From Hydrogenophilus sp. (lineage in GTDB: Bacteria > Pseudomonadota > Gammaproteobacteria > Burkholderiales > Thiobacillaceae): 33,813 nucleotides of DNA. Under the pieces are notes generated by a model. That model was not told where the DNA came from. It saw nothing but the letters and a program-made list of their open reading frames with translations, and did not search any database. Positions 27,056-33,813 of the stretch are shown here, piece after piece (the stretch's first letter is position 1; every line of letters begins with the position of its first letter). The DNA lies in assembly GCA_020725195.1 (NCBI GenBank), contig DYFL01000014.1, positions 1-33,813 of the forward strand, in the 5' to 3' direction. A program made the translations under genes and the position numbers.

Positions 27056-27613
27056 TCAGCGTACGGGCTGCTTGGCGGCCTGCAGGGTGGCGGGCTCGAT
27101 GGACACGCTGCCGCCCTCTCCCGTGAACAGCACGTGGCCGTCCTGGATGGCGCATTGCAGGCGCATGGTGCGGCTCGCCAGCGCGGCGAGGGCCTGGCTC
27201 GCCTCTGCGGGCACGGCGAGCACCGTGAGGTTGGCGAGCCTGCCGAGCCGGTCGCGGTTCTGCCCCCACCAGACGTCGGCGGCGCGCCCCCCGTAGGCGA
27301 GCACCACCACCTGCCGCGCCCGGCCGCAGGCCTTGCGCAGCCAGCGCTCGTCGGGCAGGCCGACGTCGATCCAGAGCTCGATGGCGCCGGTGAGGTCCTT
27401 CCGCCAGAGGTCGGGCTCGTCGTCGACGCACAGGCCCTTGCCGAAGCCCAGGGCCTCGTCGGCATGCAGCGCGAAGGCGAGCAGGCGCACCATCATGCGC
27501 TCGTCGGTCTCGGAGGGGTGGCGCGCCAGGGTGAGGCCGTGGTCCGCGTAATAGCTGCGGTCCATGTCGGCGATCTGCAGCTCGGCTTTGAAGATGGTCG
27601 CTTTGAGGGCCAT
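27056..27613 (-). CDS. yaeQ: YaeQ family protein
   Basis: A 185-residue cytoplasmic protein matching YaeQ in length and conserved blocks: MALKATIFKAELQIADMDR, YYADHGLTLARHPSETDERMMVRLLAFAL, LGFGKGLCVDDEPDLWRKDLTGAIELWIDVGLPDE and RLANLTVLAVP. The family has a PD-(D/E)XK nuclease-like fold, and the DEPDLW and ELWIDVG segments include its acidic positions; biochemical function is not established. ATG at 27613 gives the conserved N-terminus. It is the promoter-proximal gene of the yaeQ / S4 / CDF operon. The 557 bp upstream, towards the MscS gene, contain only repeats. Confidence 0.94.
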   Translation of the reverse strand: MALKATIFKAELQIADMDRSYYADHGLTLARHPSETDERMMVRLLAFALHADEALGFGKGLCVDDEPDLWRKDLTGAIELWIDVGLPDERWLRKACGRARQVVVLAYGGRAADVWWGQNRDRLGRLANLTVLAVPAEASQALAALASRTMRLQCAIQDGHVLFTGEGGSVSIEPATLQAAKQPVR

Positions 27614-27714
27614 GGGTGGATGCGCTTTGTCGGCAATCCCCGAAATTACCACGCCCGCGCCGCGGAAGCCCGCCGTGCGTGGTGTCGTGCCTCGCTATCG
27701 ACGGGACATTCCCT

Positions 27715-27908
27715 CCCCTTCGAGGGGAGCACCCTGAAGGGCATGAAGGTCGGGGTGGGGACGGGGATGCCGATCGACACGCGGCCGACGCTGCCCCCAT
27801 CCCCCTCCCGGCCTCCCCCTTGAAGGGGGAGGGGCGACCGGGGAATGTCCTCGGCGAACCGCTCGAACGTCGCCCGGCCTCCCCCTTGAAGGGGGAGGGG
27901 CGACCGGG
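27715..27908. repeat. Repeat C cassette 3 with an internal 36-bp direct repeat
   Basis: Begins CTCCCCTTCGAGGGGAGCAC then CCTGAAGGGCATGAAGGTCG and GGGTGGGGACGGGG, the same phrase as in cassettes 1 and 2. It then carries two identical 36-bp units (27807-27842 and 27873-27908) that each contain the palindrome CTCCCCCTTGAAGGGGGAGG followed by GGCGACCGGG; the period is 66 bp. No gene is evident. Confidence 0.75.
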
Positions 27909-27972
27909 CAGCCGTCCGTACAGCAATTCCGCCCAGGATGCAGCGCTCCACGGATAAACTCGAAAAAGGCAG

Positions 27973-28122
27973 TTGATCCGCAGACGACGCAGATTTACGC
28001 AGATCTTTCGAAGAATTAGCCCCTTCCAGCCTGCCACCCATGCGGTGCGTCTGAATATTCCGGCAACCCATTGATCCATAAGACTTTATCTGCGTTCATC
28101 GGCGTCATCTGCGGATTCAAGG
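27973..28122. repeat. MITE-like repeat B copy 2
   Basis: A 150-bp unit with terminal inverted repeats: TTGATCCGCAGACGACGCAG at the left, CGTCATCTGCGGATTCAA at the right, plus further TTTACGCAGAT/ATCTGCGTTCA pairing. It matches both ends of copy 1 at 11029-11245 but lacks the internal repeat A. The right end stops 48 bp before the MscS start, and GATAAAAT just after it (28122-28129) is a possible -10 element. Confidence 0.75.
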
Positions 28123-28170
28123 ATAAAATGTCGTGCCCCCGCCGATCGAACCCGACTCAGGCCTGAAACC

Positions 28171-29271
28171 ATGGACATGAACGACTTGGCTGAACGATTC
28201 GGGCTCGCCTTCCTGGCCGAGCCCTGGCTGCCCCAGGCCTTCCTGGTGATCCTGGGCGTGGCCGCCCTGGATTTCGGCTTCCGCCTGCTCCTGCGCCACG
28301 CCGAGAGGGTGGCAGGCAGGACCGAGACGATCTGGGACGACGCCCTGATCCGGGCCATGCGCCGGCCCCTGCCCATCCTGGTGTGGGTCGCCGGCCTCGC
28401 CTTCGCCGCCGAGATCGTGCACAAGCAAACGGGGGCGCCCATCTTCGACTTCGTGGTGCCGGCCCGGGACGTGGGCGTCATCGCCTGCCTCGCCTGGTTC
28501 CTGGTGCGCCTGAGCCGCAACGTGTCCGACGACATCCTGGCCCGGCGCGAGCTGGCGGGCCAGGCGGTGGACCGCACGACGGTGGACGCGGTCAGCAAGC
28601 TCATCCGCGCCTCGGTGCTGATCACGGCCACCCTGGTGGCCCTGCAGACCCTGGGCTTCAGCATCGCCGGGGTGCTCGCCTTCGGCGGCATTGGGGGGCT
28701 GGCCGTCGGCTTCGCGGCGAAGGACCTGCTGGCGAACTTCTTCGGCGGGCTCACCGTGTATCTGGACCGGCCCTTCGTCGTGGGCGAGTGGATCCGCTCG
28801 CCGGACAAGCAGATCGAGGGCACGGTGGAATACATCGGCTGGCGCCACACCCGGGTGCGCGCCTTCAACAAGAACCCGATCTACGTGCCCAACGCGCTGT
28901 TCACCACCATCGTGGTGGAGAACCCCTCGCGCATGAGCAACCGGCGCATCAAGGAGACCATCGGCATCCGCTACCAGGACGTGGGCAAGATGGCGGCCAT
29001 CGTGGCGGACGTGAAGGCGATGCTGCAGTCCCACCCGGAGATCGACACCGGGCAGACGCTGATCGTGAACTTCACCAGCTTCGCCGAGTCCTCGCTCAAC
29101 TTCTTCCTCTACACCTTCACCCGGACCACGGAGTGGGTGCGCTACCACGAGGTCAAGCAGGACGTGCTGCTCAGGGTGGCGGAGATCATCGAGCGCCACG
29201 GCGCCCAGATCGCCTTTCCCACCCGCACCCTGCACATCGGGCCGCCGGCGGCGGAGCCGGAGAAGGCCTGA
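28171..29271 (+). CDS. Mechanosensitive ion channel, MscS family
   Basis: A 366-residue channel with about five TMs (approximately 22-41, 66-82, 100-114, 147-165 and the pore helix 168-193), two more than E. coli MscS, then the beta domain and cytoplasmic cage. The pore-lining helix reads AGVLAFGGIGGLAVGFAAKDLLANFFGGLTVYLDRPF, with the Gly/Ala packing and the conserved PF-x-VGEWI entry to the beta domain. The C-terminal cage includes FNKNPIYVPNALFTTIVVENPSRM, as in the family. It releases osmolytes on hypo-osmotic shock (family knowledge). ATG at 28171 (MDMNDL) was chosen; Met3 (28177) is equally possible. It lies immediately after a B repeat. Confidence 0.92.
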   Translation: MDMNDLAERFGLAFLAEPWLPQAFLVILGVAALDFGFRLLLRHAERVAGRTETIWDDALIRAMRRPLPILVWVAGLAFAAEIVHKQTGAPIFDFVVPARDVGVIACLAWFLVRLSRNVSDDILARRELAGQAVDRTTVDAVSKLIRASVLITATLVALQTLGFSIAGVLAFGGIGGLAVGFAAKDLLANFFGGLTVYLDRPFVVGEWIRSPDKQIEGTVEYIGWRHTRVRAFNKNPIYVPNALFTTIVVENPSRMSNRRIKETIGIRYQDVGKMAAIVADVKAMLQSHPEIDTGQTLIVNFTSFAESSLNFFLYTFTRTTEWVRYHEVKQDVLLRVAEIIERHGAQIAFPTRTLHIGPPAAEPEKA

Positions 29272-29326
29272 GGCGACGCTGAAGAATTCGCCACCCCGGC
29301 GGAAGCCGGTGTCCGGTTTGGAAGGG

Positions 29327-29348
29327 GTAGCCCGGATGGAATCCGGGG
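29327..29348. repeat. Short CCCGGAT/ATCCGGG hairpin (repeat A relative)
   Basis: GTAGCCCGGATGGAATCCGG GG holds a perfect 7-bp stem CCCGGAT-GGA-ATCCGGG (29331-29347). It resembles one half of repeat A. Together with the upstream CCGGC-GGAA-GCCGG stem (about 29297-29310) it fills the 86-bp gap between the convergent MscS and DUF2288-like genes. Confidence 0.6.
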
Positions 29349-29357
29349 ACTGGCCGC

Positions 29358-29672
29358 TCAGGCGTCGAGCGGCGGGCCGGCCTCCTGCACCAGCACCCAC
29401 GGCGCCGCGACCACGGCCCAGAAGGTCGGCTGGCGGGCGTTCCAGTCCCGGGCGTCCTCGGTGGAGGCACGCGCGACCTGGCCCTCGGCGAGCCATTTCC
29501 CGACGGCGGCCTGGTCGTCGCCGGCCATCTTCAAGGCGACGTCCACGAGGTCGAGCCCGCGCGCCACCTTGACGACCGCGCCGCGGGCGAAGTGGCGCTC
29601 CAGTTCCTTCCAGGCGATCCTGCCCGTCTCGCTGTTGAGCTTGTGGCGCAGCAATTCTTCGCTTTCCTGCAT
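29358..29672 (-). CDS. DUF2288-like small protein
   Basis: A 104-residue soluble protein: MQESEELLRHKLNSETGRIAWKELERHFARGAVVKVARGLDLVDVALKMAGDDQAAVGKWLAEGQVARAS... with a conserved end FWAVVAAPWVLVQE. From memory these blocks match DUF2288, a family of about 100 residues with unknown function. The ATG at 29672 fits the family start; an in-frame ATG at 29702 would add ten residues (MGHSKPPAAA). Neither has a strong ribosome site. Divergent from the DUF2235 gene with a 90-bp gap. Confidence 0.82.
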   Translation of the reverse strand: MQESEELLRHKLNSETGRIAWKELERHFARGAVVKVARGLDLVDVALKMAGDDQAAVGKWLAEGQVARASTEDARDWNARQPTFWAVVAAPWVLVQEAGPPLDA

Positions 29673-29762
29673 GGCGGCGGCCGGTGGCTTCGAATGCCCC
29701 ATTTTACTGCCTGGGGCCACGGGCCTATGCTGTATGAAAACAAGCACCGGCAAGGGGGGGCG

Positions 29763-31499
29763 ATGGAACAGACCGGCAAGGTATTGATCGTGTGCTGCGA
29801 CGGCACCTGGAACCGGCCGGACCAGATGGACCGGGGCCGCCCGGCGCCGACCAATGTGGTGAAGATCGCCCGCCTGCTCAACGGCCGGGACCGGAGCGGC
29901 CGGCCGCAGTGGGTGTACTACGACGCCGGCGTGGGCTCCTCCAACCGGCTCGTCGACCGCCTCTTCGGCGGCGCCTTCGGCGTCGGCGTCAACCGCAACA
30001 TCAAGCAGGCCTACCGCTGGCTCGCGGGCCAGTACGAGGAGGGCGACCGCATCTGCCTGTTCGGCTTCTCCCGCGGCGCCTACACGGTGCGCAGCCTGGC
30101 GGGGATGATCCGCAACGTGGGGCTGCTCAGGCGCGGGGAGCTCACCCCCGACAACATCGACGAGGCCTTCCGCATCTACCGCAGCCGCCGCAGGGAAGAC
30201 CGCCCCGACGGCGCCCGTGCGCAGTCCTTCGTGGAGACGCGCTCGCGCCTGCCCTACCGGCTGGAAAAGGGGCGCGGCGTCGGCAACGACATGCTCTATT
30301 TCATCGGCGTCTGGGACACCGTGGGCGCCCTGGGCATCCCCCACGCCTGGTGGCTGCCGCGGTGGCTGCACCGGGTGCTGCGCCGCCTGGCCGCGCTGTT
30401 CCTGCCCCTCCTGCCGCAGGACTTCCACGACGTGCGCCTGAGCCGCTTCGTGCGCCACGCCTGCCAGGCCCTCGCCCTGGACGAGCGGCGCCGCGCCTTC
30501 GCCCCCGCGATCTGGCAGCAGGCCCCGGATGCCGTGGGCCAGACCCTGGAGCAGCGCTGGTTCCCCGGGGTGCACTGCAACGTGGGCGGCGGCTATGCGG
30601 ATACGGGGCTGTCCGACCTCGCCCTGCAGTGGATGATCGCGCGGGCCGCGGCGGCGGAGATCGGCTTCCGCTCCCTGGAGGTCGCCGACACCCTGAAGCC
30701 GGACGCCCTGGGCGAGCTGCGCGATTCCGCCGGGGGGCTCACCGCCCTCGCCGGCGTGAGTCCGCGCCATCCCATGCGCGGCGCCGGCACGGCCGAGGCC
30801 ATGGACGAGGCCCTGGCCCGGCGCTACTGGCGCGACCCCAGCTACCGCCCGCCCCGCCTGGTGGAATGGCAGCGCCTGGTCGACCCCCTCTGGCAGCCGA
30901 CCCGCCCGCCCGCGCTCAACGCCGCGCCGCCCGCGCTGCCCGCCGGGGGCGTCAGGGCGAGCGCCCATGCCGCGCTGCGCCACACCAACACGGGGATCTG
31001 GCTCGCGGCCGGCGGCTGCTACGAGATCCGCCCGGACCCGGAGGCGCGCTGGTACGACTGGTACATCGCCTGCGGCAGCAAGGGCTATTTCGGCCTGCCC
31101 CTCTGGCTGTCCGGGGCGGCGCTCTCGGCCCTGGCCGGCTACCTGCTGAGCGCCGGGGCGGCCGGCGCCGTGCTCGCCCTCCTCTTCGCCCTGCACCTGA
31201 TGCGCCCGAAGGCCGGGGCGCGCTGGATGAGCCTGCTGGGCACGATCGACGCGGGCGAGGAAGCCTTCGAAGCCCCCGCGGCGAGGAAGCGGCCCCGGGA
31301 CCCGCCCCCGGGGACAGTGCCGGCCGCCGGGCGGTTCCGGCTGGGCAGGCCCGTCGCCCTGGCCATGCCCAGGCACCGCGGCGGCATCCTGCACCTCGCC
31401 CCCAACGACCTGCCGTTCATGCTGTTCAACAACGCCGGCCGGATCGAGGTGGCGATACGGCGCCTCGATCCGCACGACCCCGGCCACCGGCAGGCCTGA
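29763..31499 (+). CDS. DUF2235 alpha/beta hydrolase (Tle1-like phospholipase family)
   Basis: A 578-residue putative serine hydrolase. It opens KVLIVCCDGTWNRPD (6-20), the conserved DUF2235 first strand and oxyanion region, then TNVVKIARLL, VYYDAGVGS, and the nucleophile elbow GFSRGAY with Ser103 in G101-F-S-R-G105. FIGVWDTVGALGIP and WFPGVHCNVGGGYAD carry the likely acid and His. A hydrophobic stretch near residues 447-479 (LSGAALSALAGYLLSAGAAGAVLALLFALHLM) suggests one or two membrane helices, then a basic, Pro-rich tail. PF09994 members include T6SS Tle1-type phospholipase effectors, but no T6SS genes are near, so housekeeping lipid hydrolysis is as likely. ATG at 29763 follows AAGGGGGG. 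Confidence 0.85.
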   Translation: MEQTGKVLIVCCDGTWNRPDQMDRGRPAPTNVVKIARLLNGRDRSGRPQWVYYDAGVGSSNRLVDRLFGGAFGVGVNRNIKQAYRWLAGQYEEGDRICLFGFSRGAYTVRSLAGMIRNVGLLRRGELTPDNIDEAFRIYRSRRREDRPDGARAQSFVETRSRLPYRLEKGRGVGNDMLYFIGVWDTVGALGIPHAWWLPRWLHRVLRRLAALFLPLLPQDFHDVRLSRFVRHACQALALDERRRAFAPAIWQQAPDAVGQTLEQRWFPGVHCNVGGGYADTGLSDLALQWMIARAAAAEIGFRSLEVADTLKPDALGELRDSAGGLTALAGVSPRHPMRGAGTAEAMDEALARRYWRDPSYRPPRLVEWQRLVDPLWQPTRPPALNAAPPALPAGGVRASAHAALRHTNTGIWLAAGGCYEIRPDPEARWYDWYIACGSKGYFGLPLWLSGAALSALAGYLLSAGAAGAVLALLFALHLMRPKAGARWMSLLGTIDAGEEAFEAPAARKRPRDPPPGTVPAAGRFRLGRPVALAMPRHRGGILHLAPNDLPFMLFNNAGRIEVAIRRLDPHDPGHRQA

Positions 31500-31615
31500 G
31501 TTGCGGCGGCGAGCTTGTCAGCGCCCCTGCGGTCGGTGAAACTACCGCCGACGACCCATGCCCCGGGGCCGATGCCCAGCCTGCCCAGACCCGGCCCCTA
31601 TCCGAAAAACCTGCC

Positions 31616-32506
31616 ATGCCGCTGCCCCTGGAACGCGAGGAAATCCAGCACCTCACCGAGGAGCTGGAGCACATCATCGCGGCGCACCTCGCCTGGTTCA
31701 AGCAGATCAACCGCACCCTGGTCTGCGGCAGCGGGCTGCCGGCGGCCGACCTCGCCCTCGACGCCCACCGCAGCTCGCCCTTCGGCCAGTGGTATTACGT
31801 CGGCTCCCGGCATCCCCTGGCGGACTATCCCGTCTTCCAGGAGCTGGGCCACATCCAGCAGGCCATGCACGCCGCCGCCCGCATGGCGCTGCTCGAAACG
31901 GGGGACGGCCGCCGCCCCGAGCCGGGCATCCACGACAGCTGCATCGATCTCGCGCTCAGGCTCAACACCAAGCTGCGCAAGCTGCAGCTCGACATCATCG
32001 GCGAGCTGCTCACCACCGATACCCTCACCGGCTGCGCCAGCCGGCGCGGCATGCTGGGCAAGCTGCGCGAGGAGCAGGAGCGGGCCGTGCGCATCCAGCG
32101 CCCCTGCTCGATCGCCCTCATGGACTTCGACCGCTTCAAGAAGGTCAACGACGAACTCGGCCACCCCGCGGGCGACGCCGTGCTCAGGCAGGGCATGAAG
32201 CTCACCCTGGGGCTGCTGCGCAGGTACGACTCCATCTACCGCTACGGCGGCGAGGAATTCCTGATCTGCCTGCCCGGCACCCCGCTCAAGGATGCCGAGA
32301 CGGTCATCGAGCGCATCCGCAAGGCGCTCTTCAAGCAGCCCATCCACCTGCCCTCCGGACAGACCCTGCACGTGACCGCCTCCTTCGGCCTGGCGCAGAT
32401 GCACCCCCGGCAGCCGGTGGAGGACTCCATCAACCAGGCCGACGAGGCCCTGATCCGCGCCAAGGAGAACGGGCGCAACCGCATCGAGGTCAGGACATCG
32501 GACTGA
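31616..32506 (+). CDS. Diguanylate cyclase with degenerate CZB-like N-terminal domain (DgcZ-like)
   Basis: A 296-residue soluble protein. Residues 10-125 are helical and resemble the CZB zinc-sensing domain of DgcZ: HIIAAHLAWFKQINRTL, SSPFGQWYYVG and VFQELGHIQQAMHAAARM. The GGDEF domain (about 130-294) is intact: DTLTGCASRRGM, MDFDRFKKVNDELGHPAGDAVL, active site GGEEF (211-215) and an allosteric I-site R202-x-x-D205 five residues before it, so c-di-GMP synthesis with product inhibition is expected. In the sensor, His24 is kept, but the usual Cys before PFG is Ser (Ser54) and the H-x3-H pair appears as His79-x5-His85. The ATG at 31616 begins the conserved region. It follows the DUF2235 gene by 116 bp. 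Confidence 0.88.
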   Translation: MPLPLEREEIQHLTEELEHIIAAHLAWFKQINRTLVCGSGLPAADLALDAHRSSPFGQWYYVGSRHPLADYPVFQELGHIQQAMHAAARMALLETGDGRRPEPGIHDSCIDLALRLNTKLRKLQLDIIGELLTTDTLTGCASRRGMLGKLREEQERAVRIQRPCSIALMDFDRFKKVNDELGHPAGDAVLRQGMKLTLGLLRRYDSIYRYGGEEFLICLPGTPLKDAETVIERIRKALFKQPIHLPSGQTLHVTASFGLAQMHPRQPVEDSINQADEALIRAKENGRNRIEVRTSD

Positions 32507-32508
32507 TG

Positions 32509-32565
32509 CAGGAGCGGCCTCGGCCGCGATCAGCGCCTGCAAATCGCGGCTGAAGCCGCTCCCAC
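32509..32565. repeat. Repeat D copy 3
   Basis: CAGGAGCGGCCTCGGCCGCG, a loop, then TCGCGGCTGAAGCCGCTCCCAC. It starts 2 bp after the cyclase stop and ends 18 bp before the pyrD start, so it probably marks the mRNA 3' end of the cyclase gene and lies in the pyrD leader or promoter. The left arm has two base changes from copies 1-2. Confidence 0.75.
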
Positions 32566-32583
32566 GCTCCGGCGAACACGAAT

Positions 32584-33612
32584 ATGGATATCTACCCCCT
32601 CCTCCGCCCGCTCATCTTCCGTCTCGACGCCGAAGCGGCCCACCACCTGACCCTCGCGGCCCTCAGGCGCCTTGAGGCCGCCGGCCTGCTCGGCCTGGCC
32701 GCCCCTGCGGTGCCGGCCAGCCCGCGCCGGGTCATGGGGCTGGACTTCCCCAATCCGGTGGGCCTGGCCGCCGGCCTGGACAAGGACGGGGTGTGCATCG
32801 ACGCCTGGGCCGCCCTGGGCTTCGGCTTCATCGAGGTCGGCACCGTCACCCCGCGGCCCCAGCCGGGCAACCCCAGGCCGCGGCTCTTCCGCATCCCCGA
32901 GGCGCGGGCGATCGTCAACCGCTTCGGCTTCAACAACGCGGGCGTCGACGCCCTGCTCGAGAACGTGGCCCGGTCGCGCTTCCGGGGGATATTGGGCATC
33001 AACATCGGCAAGAACTTCGACACCCCGATCGAGGCCGCCGTGGAGGACTACCTCACCGGCCTGCGCAAGGTGTACGCGCGGGCAAGCTACGTCACCGTCA
33101 ACATCTCCTCGCCCAACACCAGGAACCTGCGCGATCTGCAGCAGGCGGGCGAGCTGGGGCGGCTCCTCGCCGCCCTGAAGGCGGAGCAGCGGGCCCTGGC
33201 CGAGCGGCACGGCAAGTACACGCCCATCGCCGTCAAGGTGGCGCCGGACCTGGAGGCCGAGCAGATCGGGGAGATGGCGGCCCTGTTCCGCGAGCACCGC
33301 ATCGACGGGGTGATCGCCACCAACACCACCCTGTCGCGCGAAGGCGTGGCCGGCCTGCCCCACGGCGAGGAGACGGGCGGGCTGTCCGGCGCGCCGGTGC
33401 GCGACCGCTCGACGCGCATCCTGGCCGCCTTCCATCGGGCGCTGGCCGGCGAGATCCCGCTCATCGGCGTGGGCGGCATCCTCTCCGGCGAGGACGCGCG
33501 CGGGAAGATCGAGGCCGGGGCGAGCCTGGTCCAGATCTACAGCGGCCTCGTCTACCGGGGGCCGCGCCTCGTCGCCGAGTGTGCCCGGGCGCTGGCCGAG
33601 ATGGGCTATTAA
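32584..33612 (+). CDS. pyrD: Dihydroorotate dehydrogenase (quinone), class 2
   Basis: Oxidises dihydroorotate to orotate in pyrimidine synthesis, passing electrons to membrane quinone. The 342 residues fit class 2. The N-terminal amphipathic helices ([24 protein letters not shown]) form the quinone tunnel and membrane contact. FMN- and substrate-site motifs: [11 protein letters not shown] (59-69), [20 protein letters not shown] (84-103), NRFGFNNAG (112-120), NIGKNFDTP (140-148), catalytic Ser175 in [29 protein letters not shown] and [35 protein letters not shown] at 32584 starts the conserved helix; no strong ribosome site precedes it. Repeat D copy 3 lies immediately upstream. Confidence 0.97.
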   Translation: MDIYPLLRPLIFRLDAEAAHHLTLAALRRLEAAGLLGLAAPAVPASPRRVMGLDFPNPVGLAAGLDKDGVCIDAWAALGFGFIEVGTVTPRPQPGNPRPRLFRIPEARAIVNRFGFNNAGVDALLENVARSRFRGILGINIGKNFDTPIEAAVEDYLTGLRKVYARASYVTVNISSPNTRNLRDLQQAGELGRLLAALKAEQRALAERHGKYTPIAVKVAPDLEAEQIGEMAALFREHRIDGVIATNTTLSREGVAGLPHGEETGGLSGAPVRDRSTRILAAFHRALAGEIPLIGVGGILSGEDARGKIEAGASLVQIYSGLVYRGPRLVAECARALAEMGY

Positions 33613-33639
33613 CCCGGCCATGAAATACCGACCGTCATT

Positions 33640-33711
33640 CCGGGCGTGCCGAGAAGCGGCATTGACCCGGAATCCAGAAAATTCAACTGGATGCCGGCTT
33701 TCGCCCGCAAG
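33640..33711. repeat. Palindromic intergenic repeat (CATTCCGGG / CTGGATGCCGGC type)
   Basis: CGTCATTCCGGGCGTGCC, GACCCGGAATCCAG and CTGGATGCCGGCTTTCGCC are the recognisable pieces of the common proteobacterial 'CGTCATTCCCGCGAAAGCGGGAATCCAG...CTGGATCCCGGC' repeat. CTGGAT pairs with ATCCAG. Located downstream of pyrD. Confidence 0.65.
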
Positions 33712-33813
33712 GGGCAGGCCGTGGTTGTAATGCCGCTGAAGCGGCAACAACCACGCTCCGCCCGCAAGGGGCAGGCCGTGGTTGTAATGCCGCTGAAGCG
33801 GCAACAACCACGC
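33703..33813. repeat. 57-bp tandem repeat with strong hairpin (two copies, window edge)
   Basis: Units begin GCCCGCAAGGGGCAGGCCGT at 33703 and 33760, giving a 57-bp period; the second copy is cut by the window edge. Within each is a near-perfect hairpin: CGTGGTTGT-AAT-GCCGCT-GA-AGCGGC-A-ACAACCACG (33720-33755 and 33777-33812). The array probably continues beyond the window. Confidence 0.85.

Noticed and set aside
27614-28170. Attachment site or prophage remnant in the repeat-only gap
   Set aside because: No integrase, tRNA end or phage-like ORF; all sequence is accounted for by known repeat families of the window.
29763-31499. DUF2235 gene as a T6SS effector with immunity partner
   Set aside because: No Hcp, VgrG, PAAR, adapter or lipoprotein immunity gene is adjacent; the divergent DUF2288-like gene lacks a signal peptide.

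Overview
The window is GC-rich chromosomal DNA from a proteobacterium, most likely a gammaproteobacterium. I infer this from the gene set (recQ, a Cpx-type two-component pair beside a Spy/CpxP-like gene, ettA, slyX, pepD, yaeQ and a class 2 quinone-linked pyrD) and from the dense families of short palindromic intergenic repeats. Nearly every codon ends in G or C, so long shadow ORFs run opposite most real genes; they are not listed. No rRNA, tRNA, CRISPR array or prophage was seen. || Layout. 1-2635: start of cysS (minus, cut by the window edge), divergent from recQ. 2834-5636: sensor kinase and response regulator (minus), divergent from a Spy/CpxP-like periplasmic protein; a CpxR-type box lies between them. 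5898-10607: a four-gene translationally coupled efflux operon (outer-membrane factor, MacA-like adaptor, MacB-like ATPase and separate MacB-like permease), followed by a small exported Cys-rich protein. 11255-15431: a membrane class III nucleotide cyclase (minus), ettA and a DUF5610-like gene. 15432-20305: rbgA/ylqF, a Bcr/CflA exporter and a DUF1615-like exported protein, with two composite repeat blocks. 20306-24235: a His/Tyr-rich exported protein, a PiT phosphate transporter, pepD and slyX. 24236-25897: an IS110-family element. 25898-27613: a yaeQ / S4-domain / CDF metal transporter operon (minus). 27614-28170: repeats only. 28171-33612: an MscS channel, a DUF2288-like protein, a DUF2235 hydrolase, a GGDEF diguanylate cyclase with a degenerate CZB-like sensor, and pyrD. 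33613-33813: palindromic repeats and a 57-bp tandem repeat. || How the genes connect. Envelope stress and transport are the main theme: the Cpx-like pair, its probable Spy-like target, the MacAB-type pump, the Bcr/CflA and CDF exporters, PiT and MscS. A TTAC-N6-TTAC site is shared by the cpx intergenic region and the promoter region of the His/Tyr-rich gene, suggesting one regulator controls both. || The most unusual signal is structural. Two intergenic blocks, after the DUF5610 and DUF1615 genes, have the same design: a ~97-bp palindromic repeat, a GC-rich cassette, then a second ~97-bp repeat in the same orientation. In each case the far end is followed by an imperfect, in-frame second copy of the last 33-42 bp of the upstream gene, including its stop codon. 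This looks like insertion or duplication at gene 3' ends with long target duplications.
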